Shown: in pieces, positions 27,037 through 36,185 of the stretch
Position numbering within the stretch: position 1 is the first letter of the stretch
How the letters are laid out: the number at the start of each line of letters is the position of its first letter
Source: Tectiglobus sp965224045
GTDB taxonomy: Bacteria; Pseudomonadota; Alphaproteobacteria; Rhizobiales; Hyphomicrobiaceae
NCBI GenBank assembly: GCA_965224045.1
Contig: CBDCYD010000001.1
Location: 248,001-312,000 of the forward strand
Direction: 5' to 3'
Length of the DNA: 64,000 nucleotides
Notes under the pieces: generated by a model
Database searches by the model: none
What the model was told of the DNA's origin: nothing
Seen by the model: only the letters and a program-made list of their open reading frames with translations
Program-made: the position numbers and the translations under genes

Positions 27037-29556
27037 TTACTGGCTGTTGAAGAAGTTGCGCTCGATGAGATCCCGGATCGAAAACCGGCGCGGCCGTTTG
27101 GCGGTCGCTGCAACGCGCTTCGGTCGCGCGTTTGCGCTCGCCACCGGCGGTCGCCGACGCGCATCGTCCTCGAGATCGCTGAGCAGAACCCTGAGCAGCG
27201 GGGCTGCAAGTTGGCTTGAATGCAGTCGGCGCGCGAACGGCTCGGCGACGGAACCGGTTCCGACCGCGATGACATAAGTGAACTTGGCACCGTTGGTGAA
27301 CTGCATGCCGCCGGCGATCCAGGCGTCTATCGTCGCGTTCGGATCCGCCGTAACTGCCGTTCCCGTCTTGGCAAAATGCAGACTCAGTCCCTTTCGCCGT
27401 GCCGCACACCAGTCATGCAGCGTCCGCAATGTGCCATGGCTGCGGCCGCGGCTGCGATAGCACAGCGGCGCTTGCAGAAAGGCGCGGATCGCTGCGTGCG
27501 CCTTGCGGCGAATAAGGCGGGCCGGCACGATGTCTTCCCGCTGGCGCTCACCGAACTGCTTTGCGGCCTCGTCGGTGGTGAATTCGAACGCGTCGACCAA
27601 CGTCGGCATCGCAACCGGACGTCCGCGTTTCCCGGTCAGCGCCTCGAGCACGACGCTTGCCATGTGGTGCACGCGGCGCGGTGAACCGGCAATCAGGCCG
27701 CGCACCGCGGCAGTCGAGGGCGGCGTCGCACTCGCAGCGTCAGGCGCCGGTGGCATATTGAAACCGAACCCGTCGATCAGCTTTGCAATCTTCTTCGGCC
27801 GGATGCGGGCGGCGCGCCACTCCAGTGGCCGGTTCAGCGAACACGCGAAGGAGACGAGCGCCGTGCGCCCGCGCCGCAAACTGCCGTTGCGCGCGCACGT
27901 CTCGAGTCCGCGCGCCGGCGCCTGGTCGTCGACATAGAGCGTCCCGGTCGTATCGGTAACCTCGTTGCCGATTGCGATGGCGGCGATCATCTTGCCGACG
28001 GAGGCGATCTGGCGGCTCTCGCGTGAGGCGAGGTAGCGCCCGGTTTGCTCGTCCCGTGCCGTGAGCGAGCCGAAATAGGACGCCAGTTCCGTGTTGTCGA
28101 AGTACCTGACGATCCGCCCTTGCCCGTCGGCAGCCGCAACCACCACGTTGGGCAGCCGCGAACCATCGGCCGCTGCGACGGCAGGGTCGAGCGCGTAGCC
28201 GGGCATCAGGCGGTCTTTCCATTGCCGCTGCAAGTCGGAGAGCTTGGCAAGCAGGCGCCGGCGCAGGCGCAGGTTGTCATTGGGTGTCAGCGTCGTCGTA
28301 ATGCCGCGCACGGAGTTGCGCCAGTCGAACCCGAACGCCTGCTTCATCTCCTCGCGAACACCGAAGCGCGCCGCCGGCATCAACACGTTGGCCCGGATGC
28401 GGGGATTGGCCTGCGCGCGCTTTGCATAGGCCGGGGCGTGGGACTCGACCGCCGTTTGCAACGCCGGGCGCACCTGCGGGTCGGGCGGCCCGCCGGCCAG
28501 GCGGACGAGCTCGAACAGCACGGCCTTCTGGGTTTCCTCGTCATCGATCAAGACTTCCGCGCAGCGTCGCGCGCGCACCTCGATCAGGTATCGCCAGCGC
28601 GACTGGCGCACCGCGTTGAGCCGTTCGCTGCCCTCGAGCAGGATGATCGGTTTGTTGACGGCGGACGCCAGGACGAACTGCTCGGCGATTGACAGGTCTT
28701 TCGCCTCCTTGCCGAATACGATGCGGCTGGTCACCTCGATGCCGTGCAGTGGTGCCCCGCCCGTGCGCTGTGCCAACCACAGGTGATTGGCGGCCCATTG
28801 CCGGAGCGCGGTATCATCGCCGCCGCGCGTCAGTTCGAAATAGATGACCGGCGCCAGCCACCATTCCGAGAGCTTGCGACCGATTTTTTCCCAGGGGTTT
28901 TCGCTCGTCCTGGGCGGTGTCTTGTAGATCACGCGGGCAAGCTGCATCGGCAACGTCGACCCGCCGACACCAAACGCGACGCGGCGCTCGGCAATGCTGC
29001 GCTTAATGGTCGAATAGGGAATCTTGAGAACGCCGAAGAAGTCGATCCCGAACGGGTTGACCAGGCCGCCCAGATGACGGTCCTCGTGATAGACCAGGCA
29101 CCGCCAGTAGTTTTCCGGCACCTGTTTAACCGGGATCGACTTGTGATCGGGATTGGCGGTGTAACTACCGACCTCGATCGCCTTGCCGGTGAAGTTGACG
29201 TCACGTTGGCTATCGAGGCGCGGGTCGAAAGTGCCGACAAAATTCTGCTCGCGATCGTAGATCGCGGTCGCAATCCAGCGCTCCGCATCGTAGCGCAGCT
29301 TGGCCGATTGATACTGTGCTCCGATGAGACCGCGGATTGGCGCAACGGCGTAGACGAGCACAGCGGCTGCAATGATGTAGAGCAGAACCGCGGAAATCAC
29401 GTAGCGCAGCGGGCCGAGCTTGGGATTGAACGCAAGCCCGATGGTAATCGCTCGTGCCAGCCACAACGGACCGGCGATCGCCACCTCCAATAGTCGGGTC
29501 AGGGATCGCAACAGCGTGAGCATTGGCCGGACGGGAAAAGATTGGACCTTGCGCAC
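27037..29556 (-). CDS. Diverged class A penicillin-binding protein
   Basis: 839 residues from a GTG at 29556 (an ATG at 29523 is also in frame). A membrane anchor is at about residues 51-75. A GT51-like region has YHEDRHLGGLVNPFGIDF (E158) and GGSTLPMQLARVI (198-210), but the usual F of EDxxF is His, and the ExYLN segment is not recognisable. The transpeptidase part keeps SxxK at S519 (SVGK), an SLN, and KTGTA near residue 728. So transpeptidation looks possible, while glycosyltransfer may be altered or lost. It is not the pbpC product and is far from canonical PBP1A/1B sequences. It lies 81 bp downstream of moeA on the same strand. Confidence 0.8.
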   Translation of the reverse strand: MRKVQSFPVRPMLTLLRSLTRLLEVAIAGPLWLARAITIGLAFNPKLGPLRYVISAVLLYIIAAAVLVYAVAPIRGLIGAQYQSAKLRYDAERWIATAIYDREQNFVGTFDPRLDSQRDVNFTGKAIEVGSYTANPDHKSIPVKQVPENYWRCLVYHEDRHLGGLVNPFGIDFFGVLKIPYSTIKRSIAERRVAFGVGGSTLPMQLARVIYKTPPRTSENPWEKIGRKLSEWWLAPVIYFELTRGGDDTALRQWAANHLWLAQRTGGAPLHGIEVTSRIVFGKEAKDLSIAEQFVLASAVNKPIILLEGSERLNAVRQSRWRYLIEVRARRCAEVLIDDEETQKAVLFELVRLAGGPPDPQVRPALQTAVESHAPAYAKRAQANPRIRANVLMPAARFGVREEMKQAFGFDWRNSVRGITTTLTPNDNLRLRRRLLAKLSDLQRQWKDRLMPGYALDPAVAAADGSRLPNVVVAAADGQGRIVRYFDNTELASYFGSLTARDEQTGRYLASRESRQIASVGKMIAAIAIGNEVTDTTGTLYVDDQAPARGLETCARNGSLRRGRTALVSFACSLNRPLEWRAARIRPKKIAKLIDGFGFNMPPAPDAASATPPSTAAVRGLIAGSPRRVHHMASVVLEALTGKRGRPVAMPTLVDAFEFTTDEAAKQFGERQREDIVPARLIRRKAHAAIRAFLQAPLCYRSRGRSHGTLRTLHDWCAARRKGLSLHFAKTGTAVTADPNATIDAWIAGGMQFTNGAKFTYVIAVGTGSVAEPFARRLHSSQLAAPLLRVLLSDLEDDARRRPPVASANARPKRVAATAKRPRRFSIRDLIERNFFNSQ

Positions 29557-29637
29557 CGCGGCACCGCCGCGGCCGAACTGGTATGGCCTATGCCCGGTTT
29601 ATGGCGCTGATTGGACGCCTCGGCCCGCCGTCCTCAC

Positions 29638-30939
29638 TCAACCGCGAATGCCGAATTGCGCAAACGGAATGAAATCAACCGCGTCACCCGGCCTGATTTT
29701 CGGCACATTTTCTGGCACGTCGATCAGGCCGTCGGCGGCCCGCAGGCCGGAAATCAGTCCGGATCCGTCACGCGGAAATTTCTCGACGACAACACCATCG
29801 CTGCGGTCAACCAGCGTCCCGCGCCAGAACTCGCGCCTCCCGATCTTGCGGTCGTCGACGCTGAAAGCCGCTGGTACCGCGAACCGGTCCGGGTCCGGCC
29901 AGTGTTCGCCGCCAAGCCGCCGCAGCATCGGGAAGACATACATCAGGAAGCAAACGAATACCGCCACCGGATTTCCCGGCAAGCCGACCACTATCGTGTT
30001 GTCTATCTGTCCCAGCATCAGCGGGCGGCCGGGCTTGACGGCGATCTGCCAGAAGTGCCGCGTGCCGAGCGTTTCGATTGCGTGCGCGATGTAGTCCTCT
30101 TCGCCCTGGCTCGCGCCGCCGGATGTCAACACAATGTGATGGTCGTCCGCCGCCGCTTGCATCTTGGAGATCACGGCATCCTCGTCATCCGGCAGGATGC
30201 CGAGGTCGTTCACCGTACAGCCTGCTGCTGCCGCCAGCGCCGTCAGCATTGGCGCGTTGGTATCGAACACCTGGCCGGGAGCAAGCGGGCCGCTGCCGGC
30301 CCGGACGACCTCATCTCCCGTCGAAACGATCGCAACGCTGGGCCGCCCGTAGCATCGTAGGCAACTGCGCCCGACCGACGCCATCGCCGCGACATCCTGC
30401 GGCCGAATCCGGTTGCCGCGCTCGAGAATGACATCACCGACGGCAACATCCTCGCCCGCCTTGCGCACATTGGCGCCCTTTTTGAGCCCGGCCGGGACAA
30501 CGACCAGGCCGCCAGCGCCTCCTGAGACCCCCGCGGGCTCGATGCTGCAGTCTTCCTGCATCGCGACCGTATCGCATCCGTCGGGCAGGATCGCGCCGGT
30601 AAAGATCCGGGCGGCTTGCCCCGCCGCGATCGTCTTGGCTGCCGCGTGTCCGGCTGCCGCCCGGTCGACAACTTCAAGCACGCTCTGCGCGTCACCCTGA
30701 AGGCTTGCATGTCCAAACGCGAAGCCGTCGACCGCCGCGTTCGTGTGGCCGGGGACCGGCCGTTCGGCAACCACCTCTTCAGCGGCGACAAGGCCCGATG
30801 CGCGTTCGATCCCGCATTCGCGAACCCCGACCAGGGGCGAAACGCGCGCGCGCAGCTGCGCAATCACCTCGTCATGTGATAATCGGGTTTTGTCGCGGGG
30901 ATCTTGACGAAAGCAATCGTCGATAAGCTGTCCCGGCAT
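29638..30939 (-). CDS. moeA: Molybdopterin molybdotransferase
   Basis: Inserts molybdate into adenylated molybdopterin to form the molybdenum cofactor. 433 residues from ATG 30939; the start MPGQLIDDCF followed by LSHDEVIAQLRARVSPLVG is that of alphaproteobacterial MoeA. The motifs AAVDGFAFGHA (substrate loop), ARIFTGAILPDGCDTVAMQED, the MogA-like domain (STGDEVV, DTNAPML, TSGGASQGEEDY) and GLPGNPVAVFVCF are all present. The C-terminal beta-barrel domain closes the protein. No other cofactor gene is in the window. Confidence 0.95.
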   Translation of the reverse strand: MPGQLIDDCFRQDPRDKTRLSHDEVIAQLRARVSPLVGVRECGIERASGLVAAEEVVAERPVPGHTNAAVDGFAFGHASLQGDAQSVLEVVDRAAAGHAAAKTIAAGQAARIFTGAILPDGCDTVAMQEDCSIEPAGVSGGAGGLVVVPAGLKKGANVRKAGEDVAVGDVILERGNRIRPQDVAAMASVGRSCLRCYGRPSVAIVSTGDEVVRAGSGPLAPGQVFDTNAPMLTALAAAAGCTVNDLGILPDDEDAVISKMQAAADDHHIVLTSGGASQGEEDYIAHAIETLGTRHFWQIAVKPGRPLMLGQIDNTIVVGLPGNPVAVFVCFLMYVFPMLRRLGGEHWPDPDRFAVPAAFSVDDRKIGRREFWRGTLVDRSDGVVVEKFPRDGSGLISGLRAADGLIDVPENVPKIRPGDAVDFIPFAQFGIRG

Positions 30940-31147
30940 GGCCACCGTCGGGTCGGATGGAGTTTCAAGCAGCCTGCGCTCGCCCGCGTTTTGCGTCAAG
31001 TGTCACAAGCAGCGTCATTGTCGTCACGGGGCATGACCAATCGCGGTGGCGCCGAGCAAATGACACGAATACCGCCGTGGACGCCTCGACTGTGGGCGCC
31101 TGGCATGGTGCGTCTGGCATCGTGCGTCTGTCGTTGTTTCCCGCGCG

Positions 31148-31240
31148 TCAAACGCCTTGGACGAGAACGAAGACGGCAATTCCAACGGCTGGTGCCAGCA
31201 CCGATAACAGCACCATCATTGCCATGGTCTTGGCAAACAT
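31148..31240 (-). CDS. Possible 30-residue single-helix membrane peptide
   Basis: ATG at 31240 to TGA at 31148. It encodes 30 residues: Met-Phe-Ala-Lys-Thr, then an almost wholly hydrophobic helix (MAMMVLLSVLAPAVGIAVF) ending in VLVQGV. A GGGG lies about 10 nt upstream as a weak ribosome site. It is in the gap between the dual ATPase gene and moeA, on the same strand. No family is recognised; it rests on composition only. Confidence 0.35.
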   Translation of the reverse strand: MFAKTMAMMVLLSVLAPAVGIAVFVLVQGV

Positions 31241-31587
31241 CACGCAACCCCGCTACGGCTGGCCATACTGAACCAGCAACCACCTCACATCCACGCGCTG
31301 GAACTGCCCTCACCAGCGCCACAACCTAGAATAGTCGACATTCAATACGCTGCCACTGACAATTTAATCAGTCAGCATGTTAACAAGTCGTAAAGCCATG
31401 ATTCCAAACGGTTCAGCACTTTCTCCGAATTATCAATCATCACATCGGCCACCTCAAAATCGATGCAACTTTAAGAGCTTGCGGGCTATTCTTGCGAGTG
31501 CGCTGAAACGCATCGGCAAACAGAGTTGCGTTTCGTGTTCACGGAATTGTGATTGAGTAAGCAGGCGTCAGATGGCGCCGGCCCTTT
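31241..31587. other. AT-richer intergenic region
   Basis: Between the small peptide and the stop of the dual-ATPase gene. It is noticeably richer in A and T than its surroundings (31330-31460), as expected for a promoter zone, but no clean -35/-10 pair was found. A one-mismatch CtrA-like arrangement (TTAA, 7 nt, TAAA) is at 31379-31393. Confidence 0.4.
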
Positions 31588-34500
31588 TCACTTGAGATCG
31601 AAGAGTTTGAGCTGGCGCTGGTCGTGCCCGCGCGTTTCCCGTGCCAGCTGTTCGATTCGGTCGAACGGCACCTGCTCCGCCATGATCAGAGATCTCTGTG
31701 CCTTCATCGAGCGCACCAGGCCTTCCTGGACGAGATGGAACTGGCCAACCGTCTGGTGCGGCAGCACGGCGGCCGGGTCGAGACCGCTTTCGCTCTGGAA
31801 TGCAGCCTTGAGCTTGCGCAGTGCGGTATCCTCGCGGACCCGACCGATGAACCACGACGTGATCTGGTCACGCGACTTGTAGTCGAGGTCGCCCGGCGAT
31901 TGCGTTGCCAGCATCAGGCCGAGGCCGGCCGAACGCGCGCGTTTTAGAAGGCTCTGCAATGGTTCGGCCGTGGCCGGTTTGGCATTGGCCGGGATGTAGA
32001 GGTCTGCCTCGTCGAACATCACCACGGCCTGGAGTTCATCGTTCGGATTGCGCTGGCAGAAACGCAGCGCCTCCGACAGGAACTGCGCAACCCAGAACAG
32101 GATGTTCTCATTGTCCCCGAGGAAGCCTGTGTAGATGATCGACAGCCGTGTGCGGCCTTCCCGGGCGTAGGGCCCGATCCCGAGAAGGGCGTCCATCCTC
32201 AGGCTTTCGCCGCCGGCATCGAACAGTGCCGAGTTGCGGTAGCGCAGGCTGTCGAGCTGGGCAACGAGATCGCGTCGGATCTTGCCGGACGGGTCCATGC
32301 GTTGCGTGAGATCAGTAAGCTCCGGGTCCTCGTCTTCCAGAAACGCGATGAGATCGGACAGCCCGACCTCGTGGCTCGATCTCGCACCCAGAATGCGCAG
32401 CGCCACCGACAGAGTTCCGGACTGCTTCTGGTGCGTGGCGGATTTCTTCATGTGCAGCATGTCGCCGAGCGCGGCCGCCGAGAGGTTGGCGAGCAGTTGC
32501 TGTTCGTGTTCCGGCAGTTCGTTCATGCCGGTTGGCAGCAGCGTGATCGATATCGGCCGGCCGGATGAACGCCCCGGCGTATAAACGGCGACATCGATGG
32601 CATCGCCGAGCTTTTCGCGTTCCGCTGCACGCTCGTGCGGTTCATCCTCGCTCGCACGCCATACGTCTGGATTGGCATAGCTGCAAAGATCGCCCTTGCG
32701 GTCGATCAAGACCGCTGGAATACCGCGTGCCAGGAACTGTTCGATCAGGCTCAACGCCAACGTGGTCTTACCGGAGCCCGACCCGCCAAGCACCGCGGAG
32801 TGGCGTTTCATGACGCTGCGATTGAGGGTCACCGGCTTGTTTGCTTCGAGCTCCCGTCCGGCAAAGATGCTATTGACGTTGTCGCCGCTTTCATCGAGCA
32901 GCACCGACAACGGCACGTCATCGTCGTTGTCCGGCGTTGGCGGCGGTGGTGCATTGTTCCATCCGAGCCAGTCTGCCCACGGTGCACCGGAACTGGTCGC
33001 CGTGTTGGCGCCGGGCTGCATCATGCCGGCACCGCTGCCCTCCGCATCGCTTGAGCCGTCTCCGTCGAGCGGAACCAGTGCAACGTTTGGTTGGACGGTT
33101 GCAGCCGGGGCGCTAGGCTTTCGTTCACCGCCCGCCTTTTGCGGCAACGGGCGCCCGAGCAGGTCGAGCCGCAGCACCTGGATAATCGACACCAGCCCCG
33201 ACATGAGTTTTGCCTGGTCGAACCAGTCGGCAAATCCGGGGTCGTTGCGATGATGTGCGTGAAACTCGCGGATCATCATCATGCGCTCCCACTCGGGGAT
33301 TGGAACCAGCACGGACCGTCCGCCGGCGTCGCGGAACTTGCGATAAGCCTGCGCGGTCTGGTTTTTCTTGTTCGGTGGAAAGTCGCTCGCGCGCAACATG
33401 TAGCACGTGCGCCCTTGCATCGTACCGAGCACCTTGTCGAGCTGGCGTTTGAGTCCGCCGCCCTGGGTTGGCCGGTTGCACAGGTAGATGCGCGCCTCGT
33501 AGGCATGCCCGGTCGGATGCTCGACCGTGATGTCGATCGCGGGCAGGTCGTCGGCAACCTCGGACCGGCTGACGTCAACTTTGAGCTTGTTGTCCCATTC
33601 CGCCGACGTCAGTGACAGTGAGGCACTGAGCACATCCAGGAGATCCTGGTCCGTGTTCGGCATTTCCGCTTCCGAGTCGTTGCAGAAGCGCTCCCACATC
33701 TCGCGATAGTCGATCGTGAATTGCAGCTCCTGCGTGGGCTCGTCATTCGCCGATGGGAAGCCGAGCGCGGCCGCGAGCGTCGAAATGAAGCCGCCGTCGT
33801 CAGCGGCCGGCTCCGCATCGTCCTTGTCATCGTCGTCGCGCAGCCGGCTTTGTGCATGTTCAAGCAGGCGCCGCGTCGAAAGCCCGGCGAACTCCTCGAA
33901 GAACTCCGGGCCGAAGAAGGCGGCCGGATCGGGAAAGCTCGGGCCGTCCGAATGGATCGTCGCCTCGTGTTCGAGACGCTTGGCGATGATCTTGCGTGCC
34001 TCGTCCGCGGTCCGTGTTTCGTGCAGCGCGACGGGCCCCGACTTTTCAATGCGGTCGATGTAGGACTGGTGCAGGACGGCACGGGCCTGGCCGTAGAATT
34101 CCTCGAGCACCGAAATAATGATGATCGAAGAGGGAACACGGTTGGCGATCTGCATCAGGTTGCCGACCGCTTTCGTAAAGCGCTCTTCCGGGTCGTCGAA
34201 GTTGCGCAGGTCTTCCACCTGATCGATGCAGAACACCAGCGCGGCGTCGTCGACGACCGACATGATCATGCCGATCGCTTCGATGATTTCGAATGCCCGG
34301 CCGTCGTCGGCATTCGGGTCCAGCGCCCGCACACTCTGCATGCTCAGCTCATTGAGCTCGCGGCCGAACAGGTATTGGCGGATGCGCTGGTCGATGCGCG
34401 GATCGCTGCGCTGCAGGTAGAGCAGCGCGCGCACGATGTTGATGTCGAGTTCCTTATCGGCAAAGTGATCGCTGGCCACGATGTCGTCGGCTAGGTCCAG

Positions 34501-35004
34501 CACCAGGCGCGCCAGCGCCGTTTCGTCCAGATCCTCTTCGCGCAGCCGTTCAATCTCTCCGGCAGGCAGGGCCGCCTCGACCATCAGGCGGGTCAGACGC
34601 GCCAGGCCGCTTTCTCCCGCGGCGTCGGGGTCATATGGCTTTTCCAACGAATTGATCAGGCGGCGCAGGAAGTAGTCTGCATAGTTCGAGATATCCGGCG
34701 TCATCTGCGCATAGCCGAAGTAGGCCTTGCCCTTGCGATGCGCGCTGGTGCGCAGGGCACGGATCAGGTGCGTCTTGCCGGCCCCCGACTGGCCATGAAA
34801 CAGCAGGATACGTGCCTGTGTCGCGCTCTTGCTGCTCCCGGCCACTTTGCCGAGCAGCTTGTCGAACTTCTTCCGCGCCTTGTGATGCACGTCCGGCACA
34901 TCGACCGGATCGGCCTGCCAGACATCATCTTCCCACGTTATCGAGTGCTCGAACGCCGCTGCGAGCTTATCCGATCCAGCCACCTCTTGCCGTGCAAGCT
35001 TCAT
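31588..35004 (-). CDS. Dual P-loop ATPase with HerA/FtsK-like C-terminal domain
   Basis: 1138 residues. The N-terminal third is an AAA/STAND-like ATPase: Walker A GQSGAGKT at residues 71-78, Walker B VFCIDQVEDL near 258, and probable sensor/lid helices after it. A middle alpha/beta domain (about 450-620) and a Pro/Ser/acidic linker follow. The C-terminal third has a second Walker A GGSGSGKT at about 739-746, VLIDRKGD, and Walker B VVMFDEADLYIP near 995, then LMLATQSPGDLD. This matches the HerA/FtsK family of DNA-pumping ATPases. The ATG at 35004 has GGGAG upstream. It is preceded by a winged-helix-like protein with a 65-bp gap, so they form an operon. No nuclease is adjacent. It may be a defence or DNA-processing machine, but that is inference. 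Confidence 0.85.
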   Translation of the reverse strand: MKLARQEVAGSDKLAAAFEHSITWEDDVWQADPVDVPDVHHKARKKFDKLLGKVAGSSKSATQARILLFHGQSGAGKTHLIRALRTSAHRKGKAYFGYAQMTPDISNYADYFLRRLINSLEKPYDPDAAGESGLARLTRLMVEAALPAGEIERLREEDLDETALARLVLDLADDIVASDHFADKELDINIVRALLYLQRSDPRIDQRIRQYLFGRELNELSMQSVRALDPNADDGRAFEIIEAIGMIMSVVDDAALVFCIDQVEDLRNFDDPEERFTKAVGNLMQIANRVPSSIIIISVLEEFYGQARAVLHQSYIDRIEKSGPVALHETRTADEARKIIAKRLEHEATIHSDGPSFPDPAAFFGPEFFEEFAGLSTRRLLEHAQSRLRDDDDKDDAEPAADDGGFISTLAAALGFPSANDEPTQELQFTIDYREMWERFCNDSEAEMPNTDQDLLDVLSASLSLTSAEWDNKLKVDVSRSEVADDLPAIDITVEHPTGHAYEARIYLCNRPTQGGGLKRQLDKVLGTMQGRTCYMLRASDFPPNKKNQTAQAYRKFRDAGGRSVLVPIPEWERMMMIREFHAHHRNDPGFADWFDQAKLMSGLVSIIQVLRLDLLGRPLPQKAGGERKPSAPAATVQPNVALVPLDGDGSSDAEGSGAGMMQPGANTATSSGAPWADWLGWNNAPPPPTPDNDDDVPLSVLLDESGDNVNSIFAGRELEANKPVTLNRSVMKRHSAVLGGSGSGKTTLALSLIEQFLARGIPAVLIDRKGDLCSYANPDVWRASEDEPHERAAEREKLGDAIDVAVYTPGRSSGRPISITLLPTGMNELPEHEQQLLANLSAAALGDMLHMKKSATHQKQSGTLSVALRILGARSSHEVGLSDLIAFLEDEDPELTDLTQRMDPSGKIRRDLVAQLDSLRYRNSALFDAGGESLRMDALLGIGPYAREGRTRLSIIYTGFLGDNENILFWVAQFLSEALRFCQRNPNDELQAVVMFDEADLYIPANAKPATAEPLQSLLKRARSAGLGLMLATQSPGDLDYKSRDQITSWFIGRVREDTALRKLKAAFQSESGLDPAAVLPHQTVGQFHLVQEGLVRSMKAQRSLIMAEQVPFDRIEQLARETRGHDQRQLKLFDLK

Positions 35005-35069
35005 AGAACATTTCTCCCGGCCTTGGCCGGACCCTCAATGACGAATTTGAACTGTGAACTGTCGAGACT

Positions 35070-36185
35070 TCAGTCCGCGGCGCGCACGTAGTGCCAAACC
35101 GTGTTTTTGTATGAGACCGCGGATGCCTGTAGCAGGTCCGCGTTCGCCTTTGATTTCAGATCAGCATTGGCAAGGACCAGATGACCGGTGCGGTGCGCCT
35201 CGGTCAGCATTGCCTTGAACTCGACTTCGCTCAGCCCCCAATCCGGATGGGCTTCGCTGACCGCACACCACACCTTCGAGATGAACGCCTTTTTGTTGCC
35301 GGGCCAGCCCTCGCCGTGCTCTTCGGCGAACCGCAGGACGATCGCGGCAAATCCGGGAAGATCGGGACGGTTGGCGGCCGCGGGACGACCGGGAGGTGGC
35401 TTCTCTCGCCCGCGCGGTTTGCCTGCGGCGGCATCGCGATCGCGGTCCACGACCAGTTCGAGCTGGCCGGCGCCGCGGTGTGACACGGCGTTGCGCAGGA
35501 TCGCCAGGCGCAAGGCGCCGGCATCCGTTTGCGCGGATCCGCATGCTTCCGCCGCCAGCGCCGCAATGAGCCGGGCATCCGTGCCGAAATCGCGCGGCCG
35601 TCGCGACAACTGTCCGGCCAGCATCCGGCCGGCCTTGGCGCTCAGCGCTTTGCCCGAATCGAACCCGCCCTTGATCTTGTTGCCGAACGCGCGCTCCAGC
35701 GCGACGACGGCAAGTGCACACCGCAGTTTGGCAGTGCTTGGTACGCGTCGGCCCGGCAGATTGTAGGCGCGTTGCAGGATCGCGGCCCGCAGCCCGTCGG
35801 GGCGCGCCAGCGACTTCGTTCGCGCCTCGCTTTGACCGGCAATTCCGAGTGCCACGCCGACAAGGCGGACATCGCGAATGTCGCTCCACTCGCGCGGCAG
35901 CGCTTTGCATTCGAGAATTGCAAGGGCGCAAGCCTCGCCGTCTTCGCTCAGGTGGTAGCGCCCGCGCGTCGCGTTGATCGCGCCGCGCTCGTCCCAGAGC
36001 CTGAGAGCGCCGTCGACTTCGCGCCGCAACTCGGAGGGCGCCAGGCGATGCGATGCCAGCGGGCCAAGATCGCGCAGCAGCTCGGAACGCGTGGCACCGC
36101 GCTCCGCTGCAATGCGTGCGAGAACAAGATCATCGATCACGCCCTGCGCCGGCTCCGGCGCCTCAACGCGCGCTACGATGCCCAT
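35070..36185 (-). CDS. Partner of the dual ATPase, winged-helix-like ends
   Basis: 371 residues. ATG 36185 is chosen because GGAGG sits just upstream; the longer frame to 36434 has no such site. Residues about 10-75 look like a winged helix (VIDDLVLARIAAERGATRSEL, then a GRYHLSEDG wing). A helical middle follows, with a basic, Pro-rich hinge (about residues 270-295). A C-terminal domain of about 95 residues (PGFAAIVLRFAEEHGEGW, FISKVWCAVSEAHPDW, TGHLVLANADLKSK, SYKNTVWHYVRAAD) looks like a second small helix-wing fold. No catalytic motif is seen. Being the first gene of the operon, it could recruit the ATPase to nucleic acid. Confidence 0.7.
   Translation of the reverse strand: MGIVARVEAPEPAQGVIDDLVLARIAAERGATRSELLRDLGPLASHRLAPSELRREVDGALRLWDERGAINATRGRYHLSEDGEACALAILECKALPREWSDIRDVRLVGVALGIAGQSEARTKSLARPDGLRAAILQRAYNLPGRRVPSTAKLRCALAVVALERAFGNKIKGGFDSGKALSAKAGRMLAGQLSRRPRDFGTDARLIAALAAEACGSAQTDAGALRLAILRNAVSHRGAGQLELVVDRDRDAAAGKPRGREKPPPGRPAAANRPDLPGFAAIVLRFAEEHGEGWPGNKKAFISKVWCAVSEAHPDWGLSEVEFKAMLTEAHRTGHLVLANADLKSKANADLLQASAVSYKNTVWHYVRAAD

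Noticed and set aside
26792..27409. 205-codon minus-strand frame overlapping the end of the diverged PBP gene
   Set aside because: It is out of frame with the PBP gene, which carries KTGTA in this stretch; composition is Arg/Ser-rich shadow sequence.
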